A stretch of DNA of 64,000 nucleotides, from positions 18,858-82,857 of the forward strand of contig CAZJGR010000001.1 of the NCBI GenBank assembly GCA_964545815.1, written 5' to 3'. Both the position numbers and the translations under genes were made by a program. This document shows, piece after piece, positions 17,192-25,983 of the stretch; position 1 is the stretch's first letter; every line of letters begins with the position of its first letter. The stretch is from E44-bin89 sp964545815 (GTDB lineage Bacteria > Chloroflexota > Dehalococcoidia > Dehalococcoidales > RBG-16-60-22). The notes beneath the pieces were generated by a model. It was given only the letters and a program-made list of their open reading frames with translations, was not told where the DNA came from and did no database searches.

Positions 17192-19145
17192 ATGCCAGCG
17201 ACCAAATATGCCGCGAGTTATCGTCTTTTCGCCTTTCTGGCGGTCAGCAGCAGCATTGCGGCGGTGGCCTGGGCAATCCGCGACATCACCGTCCTGATTA
17301 TTGGGATTTTGGGGCTGGCCGCCGGTCATTACTACAGCTGGCGGCGACGTGAAATCTCAATGCGCCGCAGGCAGGTCGTGCTGCGCAGCGCCATCCTGCT
17401 TTTTTTCATGGTGCTGACCGCCTTTCTTGGTGGGGATATCATCGTAACCGGGCTGAGCGACCGTCTGCTGCTTTCGCGCTACCTGATTTATGGGCTGGTG
17501 ATAGGCAGTTTCGACCTTATGTGGCGGAGAAATGTGGTCGCCAGCCTGATTCTGGGTGGGCTGCTGCTGGTGCTCATCAGCGAGTTCGCACTTAACCTGT
17601 GGTTCCTCGCCTTTCTGCTTCCATTTACCATCCTGGCGCTGGTCGCGGTGGCGCTCGGCCGAATAGAAGGCGAGGCCAATCAGGTGGTACTGGTCGGTGA
17701 ATTCAACTGGCTCAGCGCGGGCAAGTTCTGGTTCAGCTTCGCCGCCGGTGCGCTGCTCGTTTCCGCGCTTTTTTTCTTCTTTATGCCCAGGCTGGCCAGC
17801 AGTCAGGTTACTCAGGCGAGCTGGCTGCCCAGTCGGCTGGACCTCAGCCTGCGAGGTCTTGCCATGCTCCCCGACAAGCCCAGTGCCTCGGTCGCTCCGG
17901 GAATTTTCCCTTCGTTTCCAGGGGAAGGAGTCGGTGGTGACTATGCCACTTTAGGGTACATCGGCTCGGCCGCCGATGCGCCGGTAATGCACGTGCGGAG
18001 TCAGATATCCAGCTACTGGCGCGGACTTATTCTGGACGTTTACGATGGCCGTGGCTGGCTGAATACTTCATATCAGCTCAAGCTAATCGACCGCGCCCGA
18101 CGTGAATACATCCTTCGGGATTCCGGAGCGAGTCTGGAAGGGCAGAGGGTCTACTGGCAGACATATTATTTGCTCACTGACCAGCCAAATGCGGTTTTCA
18201 CCGGCTACCGGCCGGGAAGAATTTACCTGCCGGTGGTCGGGCCGGTGCTCCTGGAGAGCGGTTCCTTGTACCGAGCCCTATCTGTGGTGCCGTATCTGAA
18301 CCCCGATATGCTGCGCCTGGACCATGTGGTTTCAGGGGATAGCTTTAATCTGGCATTGCCGTTCATCAGCGAACGTACTGCCGCCCTCGCCGAGTCAATC
18401 GTGCAGGGTGCACCGACTGACTATGATAAGGCGGCGAGGCTGGAGCATTTTCTGATGAATAATTACCCCTATGATTTGAGTGTGGAACCGCTGCCGCCCG
18501 ACCGCGATGCGGTGGACTACTTCCTCTTTGAACAGCAGGCTGGCTACTGTGCCCATTTTGCCACCGCCATGGCGGTCATGGCGCGGCAGGTTGGCCTGCC
18601 GGCACGGGTTGCCGCCGGATATCTGCCCGGCTACATTGACACGCTTACCGGGGCGCACATCGTGCGGGCCGGAGATGCCCACGCCTGGGTGGAAATCCAC
18701 TTTCAAAAATATGGCTGGGTGGCTTTTGACCCGACGCCGCGCCCGGACGCGAACCTGGGCTTTGCCTCCGGACGCCGTTGGCTGTACTTTGGCTTTGAAG
18801 ACTATACCGGCGTTTCCCTGGCGAGCATCGTGAGCCCGCTGGTCTCCAGAGTATCAATTGGCCGGTTCTCAATNNNNNNNNNNNNNNNNNNNNNNNNNNN
18901 NNNNNNNNNNNNNNNNNNNNNNNNNNNNNNNNNNNNNNNNNNNNNNNNNNNNNNNNNNNNNNNNNNNNNNNNNGTTGCCCGATGCCCGTGAGGCGATAGA
19001 CTGGATAACAGGTGTTGCCAGCCGGGCGGCCTATGAACCCGCGACTTTTAGCCCCTCGCTCGTTTCCGAAGCGAGGCAAAAGCTCGCCGAACTCAAGCGC
19101 TCACTGCGTTCGTATCGCCCGCGGGCAACGGGTATGTCTTCTTGA
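17192..19145 (+). CDS. Transmembrane transglutaminase-like protein (TgpA/DUF3488 type), interrupted by assembly gap
   Basis: A membrane protein with about six to seven N-terminal helices, an extracytoplasmic linker and a transglutaminase-like domain. The catalytic triad is visible: Cys in QAGYCAHFATAMAVMARQVG (about residue 452), His in AGDAHAWVEIHF (about 496) and Asp in VAFDPTP (about 513). The sequence enters the 100-N gap at 18874. After the gap it continues as a short basic C-terminus (SEARQKLAELKRSLRSYRP) ending at 19145, the cytoplasmic tail usual for this family. The two sides are in different frames, which means nothing across a gap of unknown size. It is the third gene of the MoxR-DUF58-transglutaminase set. 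The substrate is unknown. Confidence 0.85.
18874..18973. other. Assembly gap (100 N)
   Basis: Exactly 100 N, a scaffold join of unknown size, falling near the C-terminus of the transglutaminase-like gene. Confidence 0.99.
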
Positions 19146-19211
19146 AGCCCAAAATGTAAGTTGCTACAATTGGTCAGGCCATCAAAGATAAGTAAGAAGG
19201 AGGTCGGAATT

Positions 19212-19712
19212 ATGGTGAAAAAAGCTGTCGAAAAGGCCTATGAACTGGGTAAACATTATGAGAAGACCTACCGCGGCTGCAGCCAGTGTGTTATTGCTGC
19301 GCTTCAGGACGTTTTCGACATCAGAAACGATGACATTTTTAAGTCGGCCACGGGGCTTTCCGGCGGCTCGGCGCTGTCCGGCGAGGGCGGCTGCGGCGCT
19401 TATGTTGGTGCCCTCCTGGTACTGGGGCATCTGGTGGGGAGGGAGAGGGACAACTTCACTGACCCCGAAGGTGTTCGTTTCAAGACCCATGAGCTGTCAA
19501 GGAAGTTCCTCCAGAAATTCATCGACGAGTACGGTTCCATCATCTGCCGCAATATCCAGACCAAGGTGCTGGGCCGGTACTATTACCTGGCTGACCCGCA
19601 GGAATTTCAAAAGTTCCACGATGCTGGCGCCCATGATATTCACTGTCCGGAAGTGGTGGGCAAGGCGGCACGGTGGATGGCGGGAATCATACAGGACGCC
19701 AAACTGGCTTAA
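19212..19712 (+). CDS. C_GCAxxG_C_C family protein (putative redox/FeS protein)
   Basis: A 166-residue protein with the family pattern of conserved cysteines. They are CSQC near residues 23-26, GEGGCGAYVGAL (the GCAxxG element), one cysteine in SIICRNI and one in DIHCPEVV. The cysteine set suggests a metal or FeS centre or redox thiols; the biochemical role is not established. The ATG at 19212 is chosen because AAGGAGGT (19197-19204) lies seven bases upstream; in-frame codons further upstream lack such support. It stands 66 nt after the transglutaminase gene. Convergent with the RraA-like gene. Confidence 0.82.
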   Translation: MVKKAVEKAYELGKHYEKTYRGCSQCVIAALQDVFDIRNDDIFKSATGLSGGSALSGEGGCGAYVGALLVLGHLVGRERDNFTDPEGVRFKTHELSRKFLQKFIDEYGSIICRNIQTKVLGRYYYLADPQEFQKFHDAGAHDIHCPEVVGKAARWMAGIIQDAKLA

Positions 19713-19767
19713 CCAGTTAAATAGTCGAGCGACCTGATTCTTTAGTTTAACGCTGTAACCCGGTCTT

Positions 19768-20490
19768 TCATCCCGGCAGGCCTTCCCGTTTCCAGGCCGC
19801 TTTCAACTGGGCAAAAGTCTTGGTGGCCAGCACATCATCGGCGCGGGCCTGCTCTTTGGCGGCAAAGGCATCAATGTTCTGGCAGATGTCAGCCAGTTTC
19901 TCTGCCGGGAATTTGACGGCACCGTTTTCATCCATGTGCACGACCTCACCGGGGGAAACATCCATTCCGGCGACAAAAACTGGAACGTTGATGGCGCTGA
20001 TGGCCATCTCACCGTGTCCCGGAGTAACACCGCTGGTGAGAATCTGCATTTTCAGGTGACGTATCTCATCGATGTCTCTCGTCGGGCCATCGGTGACCAC
20101 CCCCACCACCCCACAGACCGTGAGGGCGGCGGTAAACTGGCCCCCGGCCAGCCCCACTTTGGGCAGTATCCCGGGCGGAAAGTCCTGCTTGATGACGAGG
20201 ATGGTCGGTTTTTTCGCCTTGCTGATGATTTCAAACAGGTCGATAAGTGACCAGCGCTTGTAGTTGGGGTTGGGCAGGGCAAAAGCCACCGTGACGGCAT
20301 AGCCAATACGCGCCCCCAGTTCGGGGAAGAGGCAGCGGACGGACTCAGCGGTATACCAGTTCTGACGCCAGGGCTCGTAGAGCCCCAGGCAGAGCGGGTT
20401 GCTCGGGTAGGTGGCGACGATATTGGTGATGGACGGGGTATTGAAGCCGCGTAATTTCTCCAGCATCTCCTTTTCTGATAATCCGGGCAT
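19768..20490 (-). CDS. RraA-like / 4-hydroxy-4-methyl-2-oxoglutarate aldolase-family protein
   Basis: A 240-residue protein of the RraA/HMG aldolase superfamily. The core GVVGVVTDGPTRDIDEIRHL holds the Asp and Arg that in HMG/CHA aldolases position the metal and pyruvate. VVHMDENGAVKFPAE is the usual strand after it. Family members cleave 4-carboxy-4-hydroxy-2-oxoadipate-like acids, or as RraA bind RNase E. An aldolase-like role fits a window rich in oxo- and hydroxy-acid enzymes but is not proven. The ATG at 20490 is preceded by AAAGGAG at a good distance; a longer frame to 20553 lacks that support. Confidence 0.75.
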   Translation of the reverse strand: MPGLSEKEMLEKLRGFNTPSITNIVATYPSNPLCLGLYEPWRQNWYTAESVRCLFPELGARIGYAVTVAFALPNPNYKRWSLIDLFEIISKAKKPTILVIKQDFPPGILPKVGLAGGQFTAALTVCGVVGVVTDGPTRDIDEIRHLKMQILTSGVTPGHGEMAISAINVPVFVAGMDVSPGEVVHMDENGAVKFPAEKLADICQNIDAFAAKEQARADDVLATKTFAQLKAAWKREGLPG

Positions 20491-20658
20491 ATTATCTCCT
20501 TTCCGTTTATTGCCGCGCTGACTGCTATCTATTCTAGACCAATCGCTGCTCAATTTCCACAGCTATTGGGAATACGGGTCTGTGGAAACGGGTCAACGAC
20601 GATGTTATTATAAGTAGTGGCGCTATTTGGTCTGACAAAAGAGAAAAGAGGTGAGCGT

Positions 20659-22269
20659 GTGAAATACACATTTTCGTCCCGGCGTGCTGTGGTGATGAGC
20701 AAAGGTGGTATGGTGGCCTCAAGTCAGTATCTGGCAACGCAGGCCGGAGTAAGCATACTCCAGCAGGGCGGCAATGCCATTGATGCCGCCATCGCCACCG
20801 CTGCCGCCCTGAACGTGGTTGAGCCGATGATGACCGGTCTGGGCGGTGACCTCTTTGCCCTGATATATCTTAATAAAGGCGGGGAGTTGAAAGCCCTGAA
20901 CGCCAGCGGGCGCGCCCCGTATGATGCCAGCCTGGAGAAGATGAGAAGCCTGGGCTTTGCCAAAATGCCCGAAATGGGGATTCATACTGTTACCATCCCG
21001 GGGACTTTAGATGGCTGGTGCACCTTGCTCGATTCGTGTGGCACGATGGGGCTGGAACAGGTGCTGTCTCCGGCCATTGCTCTAGCCGAAAAGGGGTACC
21101 CGGTTACGGAGACGATTGCCCACTGGTGGCAGGTAAGTCAGCCCAAGCTGGAAAAGGATGCCGCCGCGGCCCGGAACTACCTGCCCCGAGGCCGGGCACC
21201 TGAAACCGGCGAGATATTCGCACAGCCGGACCTCGCCAAAACATTTAAGAAGATAGCGCGGGAGGGGCGGGACATCTTTTACCGGGGTGAAATCGCCAAG
21301 GCAATTGTGGCCTGCTCTCAGAAGCACGGCGGACTGATTTCCATGAAGGACCTGGACGACCATATGTCAAACTGGGTAACGCCCATCAGTACCAGTTATC
21401 ACGGATACGAGGTGTTCCAATGCCCGCCGAACGGGCAGGGCCTAGTCACGCTGCTCGCTCTTAATATGCTGGAAGGTTATGATTTAAAGCCAATGGGGCA
21501 CAACTCGCCGCCGTATCTGCACCTGCTGATAGAGGCACTGAAGCTGGCCTTCGCCGATGCTGACCGCTATGTGGCCGACCCCGATTTTGTGGCTATTCCT
21601 CTGGGGCCATTGCTGGCCAAGAAGTATTCAGAGAGCCGAAGAAATTTGATTGATAAAAGTAGGGCAGGGGAAAAGGTAACGGCTGGAGTTCCAGACAGGG
21701 GAGGAGACACGGTTTATCTGGCGGCAACGGACAGAGATGGCAACAGCATCTCTTTAATCAACAGCCTGTACCAGGCCTTTGGCTCCGGCCTCGTGGTTGA
21801 GGGAACGGGCATCTGCTTGCAGAACCGCGGCGCACTGTTTTCCCTTGAAGCTGACCACCCCAACCGCCTCGCTCCGCACAAGCGACCGTACCATACCATC
21901 ATACCGGCCATGGTCTTCCGGGATGGCCGGCTGTTCCTGACCTTCGGTGTCATGGGCGGCTTCATGCAGCCGCAGGGGCAGTTACAGGTGCTGCTCAATA
22001 TCATTGACTTTGGCATGGATGTGCAGGCCGCGCTGGACGCACCGAGGTTCAGGTATATTCAAGCGAGCAATGAATGTGCCTTCGAACCGGGAATTCCAGA
22101 CAATGTTCTCCAGGCGCTGGCAGAAAAGGAGCACCGTGTTACCCGCCTTAATGACCCCTGCTCCCAGCAGTTTGGCGGGGGGCAGATAATCATGGTGCAT
22201 CCTGAGAGCGGGGCGCTCTATGCTGGCTCTGACCCGCGCAAGGACGGCTGCGCCATGGGGACATGGTAG
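20659..22269 (+). CDS. Gamma-glutamyltransferase family protein (GGT)
   Basis: A 536-residue Ntn-hydrolase of the gamma-glutamyltransferase family. The N-terminal half has GGNAIDAAIATAAALNVVEP and MTGLGGDLFALIY. The self-processing and catalytic threonine is expected in GGDTVYLAATDRDGNSISL, which would begin the small subunit. LAPHKRPYHTIIPAMVF and TFGVMGGFMQPQGQLQVL are typical of the small subunit. GGT cleaves gamma-glutamyl bonds of glutathione-like compounds. No N-terminal signal peptide is seen, so this member may be cytoplasmic, unlike classical periplasmic GGT. The GTG at 20659 follows an AGAGGTG ribosome-binding site. Substrates other than glutathione are possible. Confidence 0.87.
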   Translation: MKYTFSSRRAVVMSKGGMVASSQYLATQAGVSILQQGGNAIDAAIATAAALNVVEPMMTGLGGDLFALIYLNKGGELKALNASGRAPYDASLEKMRSLGFAKMPEMGIHTVTIPGTLDGWCTLLDSCGTMGLEQVLSPAIALAEKGYPVTETIAHWWQVSQPKLEKDAAAARNYLPRGRAPETGEIFAQPDLAKTFKKIAREGRDIFYRGEIAKAIVACSQKHGGLISMKDLDDHMSNWVTPISTSYHGYEVFQCPPNGQGLVTLLALNMLEGYDLKPMGHNSPPYLHLLIEALKLAFADADRYVADPDFVAIPLGPLLAKKYSESRRNLIDKSRAGEKVTAGVPDRGGDTVYLAATDRDGNSISLINSLYQAFGSGLVVEGTGICLQNRGALFSLEADHPNRLAPHKRPYHTIIPAMVFRDGRLFLTFGVMGGFMQPQGQLQVLLNIIDFGMDVQAALDAPRFRYIQASNECAFEPGIPDNVLQALAEKEHRVTRLNDPCSQQFGGGQIIMVHPESGALYAGSDPRKDGCAMGTW

Positions 22270-22312
22270 AAATGTGCTGCATTGCCTTCTCAACGCCTTC
22301 GAACTGCGTTAA

Positions 22313-23287
22313 TCAATTTCCGGCCAGACCGTAATACTGGGGCCTGGTGCGCACCTCGTTGATGAAGTCGGCCACCATGTCTTTCAGGTTGCCAAATCGT
22401 GGCTGCCAGCCCCATTCCTCACGCGCCCGGCGGTCGTCAATGGTCTTCATGCTCTGGTTCTTATAAAACGCCATGACCACCGGGTCGGGTTTATAGGTTA
22501 TCTTGATGTCGGGGATGAACTTCCTGATGGTGAGCTCCAGTTCCCTGGCCGTCGGCGCCGGCGAAAATTCGCTGATGTTGTAGCAGACCGTCTTGATGTT
22601 CTTTCTGGGTGCCTCGTACAGCATTAATGTGGCATGGATGGCATCTTTGAAGTAGGTGATGGGGACGGATGTGTCCTCGGTGACAAAGCATTCGAATGGT
22701 CGGCCAAGGGCCGCATTTTCAATCATCCAGGCATTGTACTGGGCGATTCCCGGCGTCTTTACCCCCGGACCGACGACGCCACCATAACGAACGCAGCGAA
22801 AGTCCAGGTCGAACCTGCGGCGGTAGAACCGGCCGAGAAGCTCACCGTATACCTTGCTCGCACCGTACATAGTAATCGGCCGCTGCAGGGTAACATCGGT
22901 GACGACCTCGCCCGTGTCCAGCCCGTAGGAGGCAACGCTGCTGGGGAAGATAACCTTTTTGACCCCGAAAAGCCGGGCTGCCTCCAGCACGTACATGGTG
23001 CCGGCAACGTTGGTCTGGAAAGAGCCCCAGGGGTTCCCCTCCGAGGGAACACTCAGCATGGCACCGAGGTGAAAGATTTCTGCCACCTTGTTGTCTTTGA
23101 CCACATTCATCACTTCCGGCCAGACTTTGAGGTCGCCCGGGATGATTTTGACATTGTCTTTAATGTCCGCCACGCGTTCCGGCCGGGTGACAATATCGAA
23201 GAGGACAACCTCTTTTCCTTTGGCGACAAGCTCATGTGCCAAGCCGACACCGATAAAGCCCATACCGCCGGTTATCAGTATTGACAT
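22313..23287 (-). CDS. NAD-dependent epimerase/dehydratase (extended SDR, L-threonine 3-dehydrogenase-like)
   Basis: A 324-residue extended short-chain dehydrogenase. The nucleotide motif is TGGMGFIG (residues 6-13), acidic residue Asp31 after strand 2 suggests NAD, and FHLGAMLS and PSSVASYG follow. The catalytic pair is YGASK. The region VRYGGVVGPGVKTPGIAQYN and the late PTARELELTIRKFIPDIKITYKPDP resemble bacterial SDR-type threonine dehydrogenases and UDP-sugar epimerases. The substrate cannot be fixed. It is the last gene of a minus-strand group headed by the formyl-THF hydrolase-like gene and lies 37 nt after the UroD-type gene. Confidence 0.83.
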   Translation of the reverse strand: MSILITGGMGFIGVGLAHELVAKGKEVVLFDIVTRPERVADIKDNVKIIPGDLKVWPEVMNVVKDNKVAEIFHLGAMLSVPSEGNPWGSFQTNVAGTMYVLEAARLFGVKKVIFPSSVASYGLDTGEVVTDVTLQRPITMYGASKVYGELLGRFYRRRFDLDFRCVRYGGVVGPGVKTPGIAQYNAWMIENAALGRPFECFVTEDTSVPITYFKDAIHATLMLYEAPRKNIKTVCYNISEFSPAPTARELELTIRKFIPDIKITYKPDPVVMAFYKNQSMKTIDDRRAREEWGWQPRFGNLKDMVADFINEVRTRPQYYGLAGN

Positions 23288-23324
23288 CGATGCTTTCGCC
23301 CCTTTCCCGGTTCAATATCGTTGC

Positions 23325-24512
23325 TTATTCCGGTAATTTATCCTTGCCGGCTATTTCTCTGAGCAGGTTGATATAGTAGCGGAAGCCTTCCAGCGGGACA
23401 TCCGGCGGAACCACATGGTCAAGGCAGGGGAAGTAGCCGCCGGTCTTCACCAGGTACGGAACTTTGGACATAACCTCTTGCCGGATAGCTTCCTTGCCTT
23501 TGCTAAATACGCGCTTGTCGATGTTGCCGCCAATAATGATGTTTTTGCCGTACTTCTTTCTCCAGGCAATGCCGTCCATCCCGGCGGCCACCTCAAGCGG
23601 CCAGGGGAAATTAATCCCCACCTCCATCCAGATGGGTATCAGTTCGTCGATATTGCCGTCGCTATCGGCGTGGATGATATCGATGCCCTGGCTGTGCAGG
23701 AAGTCGGTGATTTGCTTATAGCGGGGCAGCATGTATTTCCGTATCATGTCTGGAGATATGAGCGTGCCGCTCTTGTAGGCCATGTCCTCCCAGAAGCGGA
23801 CAGTATCGATTCTCAAGTCCTTAAAGGTGCCCTTGGCCATCTCCATATCCAGGTAGAGCACCTGGTCCATCATGTCTTCCACCAGGGCGGGGTCGTCATA
23901 GAACATGAATAAAAGCTGTTCCAGCCCGGTCCACTCGCGCAGCACCCCGAAAAAGCCTTCCAGCAGGAGCATGGTGGGAACGTCCTCGCGGTTTCTCCCC
24001 GCCGCATACTCGTTCCAGGGTGAGGGCCAGCGCTCGGGAGTATGCGGGTCAAGGCGCTTTTTGTATTCGTTCCAGGTGGCCCGGTTTTTGACCGGACGGT
24101 CCAGGTACTTGGGCATGCGCCAGGGGTGCTCTTTGGAGACCTCCACCACCGAGCCGCCGTAGGTTGTCTCCACGCGGTGGCGTTCGTCCTCGCGCAGCAC
24201 CTTGAGTTCAAAGACGGGCATAATCGGCGGGGTGACATGGAAGGCGCCCATGGCCTGTGTGGAGGCACGGGCCTTCAGGTCCGAGCGGTTGTGCTCGGAA
24301 ATTATTTCCTGCAGACCGTGAAGGTGCTCGAACTGGAAGTACTCATTCAGCCCTTCCTGCGTTCTGATGGATTCCGGGGCACCCTGCTTTATCCATTCCT
24401 CGAGCGTGTCGGTCCAGCAGCGGTGAAACCAGTCCATGACCATGAAATCGCCCAATCTTTCCCCGCGGCAGATGTCCCGGAAGCGTTCCCGATTGGTTAT
24501 TTGCTTTTTCAT
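23325..24512 (-). CDS. Uroporphyrinogen decarboxylase-fold protein, probably a corrinoid-type methyltransferase
   Basis: A 395-residue protein of the UroD superfamily. Its C-terminal barrel includes MLPRYKQITDFLHSQGIDII, HADSDGNIDELIPIWMEVGI and IIIGGNIDKRVFSKGKEAI, the pattern of methylcobamide:CoM-type and related methyltransferases rather than haem-pathway HemE. Earlier FFGVLREWTGLEQLLFMFYD is also typical of this non-haem branch. Such enzymes move methyl groups between a small donor, a corrinoid and thiols or folate. No corrinoid protein or MtaA partner is adjacent. It is followed by the SDR gene 37 nt later and preceded by the AsnC-domain gene 144 nt upstream. Confidence 0.75.
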   Translation of the reverse strand: MKKQITNRERFRDICRGERLGDFMVMDWFHRCWTDTLEEWIKQGAPESIRTQEGLNEYFQFEHLHGLQEIISEHNRSDLKARASTQAMGAFHVTPPIMPVFELKVLREDERHRVETTYGGSVVEVSKEHPWRMPKYLDRPVKNRATWNEYKKRLDPHTPERWPSPWNEYAAGRNREDVPTMLLLEGFFGVLREWTGLEQLLFMFYDDPALVEDMMDQVLYLDMEMAKGTFKDLRIDTVRFWEDMAYKSGTLISPDMIRKYMLPRYKQITDFLHSQGIDIIHADSDGNIDELIPIWMEVGINFPWPLEVAAGMDGIAWRKKYGKNIIIGGNIDKRVFSKGKEAIRQEVMSKVPYLVKTGGYFPCLDHVVPPDVPLEGFRYYINLLREIAGKDKLPE

Positions 24513-24656
24513 ACTATTGACTCCAGTAAATCAGTTTTTCTTCTGGCCGGATTTGTTCGGTATGCGGCATCATGGTTGCCCACCATGCCAGAGCTGATGT
24601 CTCACGCCGGTTAAGCCTCGCACGGTAAAGGTGTCTCCCCGGCCCAGGTTTATGAA

Positions 24657-24890
24657 CTACAACTCGCTCTGTACCAGGGTCTCCGTAGCCTGGACGCCCT
24701 GAATGCCGCGAATTTCTCGGATGATGATTCGGGAGAGTTCGAAAAGGCTCTTGGCCTCGGTGGTGGCAATGGCATCCCACTGTCCGAAAACGAGGTTGAC
24801 ATCCGAGACACCGGGGATAGCGCGAATCTGCGAGAGGGCATCTGACTCCAGGCCGGGGACCAGTTTTATGAGCAAGTACCCTTTTACCAT
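24657..24890 (-). CDS. Stand-alone AsnC/Lrp ligand-binding domain protein
   Basis: A 77-residue protein made only of the Lrp/AsnC C-terminal (RAM) ligand-binding domain. Visible are YLLIKLVPGLESDALSQI, IPGVSDVNLVFGQWDAIATT and LSRIIIREIRGIQGV, giving the beta-alpha-beta-beta-alpha-beta order. There is no helix-turn-helix, so it cannot bind DNA by itself. Such free-standing domains bind amino acids or dimerise with full Lrp-type regulators. The ATG at 24890 is preferred over the GTG just before it. It follows the formyl-THF hydrolase-like gene by 41 nt and is probably in its operon. Confidence 0.85.
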   Translation of the reverse strand: MVKGYLLIKLVPGLESDALSQIRAIPGVSDVNLVFGQWDAIATTEAKSLFELSRIIIREIRGIQGVQATETLVQSEL

Positions 24891-24931
24891 CACGGTGTCA
24901 TTATACTCCCGGGGTGAGGCATTGGCAAGAG

Positions 24932-25843
24932 CTATTCACCCAGATGGTCGCCTGACCTAAGGCCCGACTGAGCAATAAAGTCGGCGGCGCCTATCTTTGG
25001 TGAACCGGCTGGCTGTACTCGCTTGATGAATATGGCGCCGCCCGGCGCCACCACGAGAAACCCCGCTTTCGTAACCTCGATTATCTCGCCTGGTGACCCC
25101 TTGACGTCGCCGGTGCGCAGTTCGGAATCGAAGATTTTGAATTTGGTATGGCCATAGCTCGTCATAGCTCCTGGCTGGGGGTTGGTGCCGCGGATGAGGT
25201 TGTAAATCTTTGGTGCTGGCTCGTCCCAGTCTATAACCGCCTGTGTACACAGGCCTTCATAGGTGGCCTGAGATTCGTCCTGCGGGATACGGGGCGCCCT
25301 GCCCTGCCTGATGAGCTCAATGCTTTCTTTTATCGCCTCGATGCCCAGGGGGAAGAGCTTATTGAAATAAAGCGAACCAACCGTATCGTCGGGTGCAATA
25401 TCAACCTCTTTCTGCAGCAGGATTGGGCCCGTGTCTATCCCTTTATCCGGCCAGAAGATGGTCAGGCCGGTCCTGGTCTCGCCGTTGATGACCGCCCAGT
25501 TGATGGCGCTGCCACCGCGGTGCCTGGGCAGGAGAGACGGGTGGTACTGTATGGTGCCAATTTTGGGATAGTTCAGGATGGGCTCGGGCACGATGTCGGT
25601 GACGAAGGCCATCACGTTTAAATCTGGCTTCAATTTAATGTTCTCTTTATAGACCTCCGGGGCGCGCATTCTTTCCGGCTGGAATACCGCGATGCTGAGC
25701 TGAAGCGCCCGCTGCTTGAGCGGGTTATCTCTGCCGGGGATATCGGGAGGGGTGTAAACCCCGACCACCTCTTCCCCCATCTCAACCAAGGCTTCAAGGA
25801 CTTTTTCGCCAAAGGCGGCCTGGCCGATTAAAACTATGCGCAT
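24932..25843 (-). CDS. Formyltransferase-family protein resembling the hydrolase domain of 10-formyl-THF dehydrogenase (ALDH1L)
   Basis: A 303-residue protein with formyltransferase N- and C-domains. The motif YHPSLLPRHRG contains the catalytic His101, and DKGIDTGPILLQKE the catalytic Asp137. The usual Fmt asparagine two residues before the His is replaced by Gln99. The stretch SAINWAVINGE-GLTIFWPDKGIDTGPILLQKE and PDDTVGSLYFNKLFPLGIEAI, and the later TYEGL and IRGTNPQPGA, recall the N-terminal hydrolase of ALDH1L enzymes more than tRNA formyltransferase. It may hydrolyse or transfer formyl from 10-formyl-THF. Automatic annotation as Fmt would be plausible but less exact. ATG at 25843 chosen because MRIVLIGQ begins the fold. 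Confidence 0.75.
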   Translation of the reverse strand: MRIVLIGQAAFGEKVLEALVEMGEEVVGVYTPPDIPGRDNPLKQRALQLSIAVFQPERMRAPEVYKENIKLKPDLNVMAFVTDIVPEPILNYPKIGTIQYHPSLLPRHRGGSAINWAVINGETRTGLTIFWPDKGIDTGPILLQKEVDIAPDDTVGSLYFNKLFPLGIEAIKESIELIRQGRAPRIPQDESQATYEGLCTQAVIDWDEPAPKIYNLIRGTNPQPGAMTSYGHTKFKIFDSELRTGDVKGSPGEIIEVTKAGFLVVAPGGAIFIKRVQPAGSPKIGAADFIAQSGLRSGDHLGE

Positions 25844-25983
25844 ATGCGGCTCTCCCACCCGGATAGCGCTAGACCATAATTTAGCCCACGCCAGAAGAAG
25901 TGTCAAATCAAGATTGAATCTTATTCAGTACCCAGCTAGAATGCAGCGGATAGAATAAAAGTGCAACCAGACGAAGGCAGAAA

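Noticed and set aside
18858..19145. Apparent separate small gene after the transglutaminase gap
   Set aside because: It starts within or just before the N run; the readable part is best explained as the C-terminus of the same transglutaminase-like gene.
23325..24512. HemE (haem pathway uroporphyrinogen decarboxylase)
   Set aside because: The motifs match the non-haem methyltransferase branch of the fold and no haem genes are nearby.
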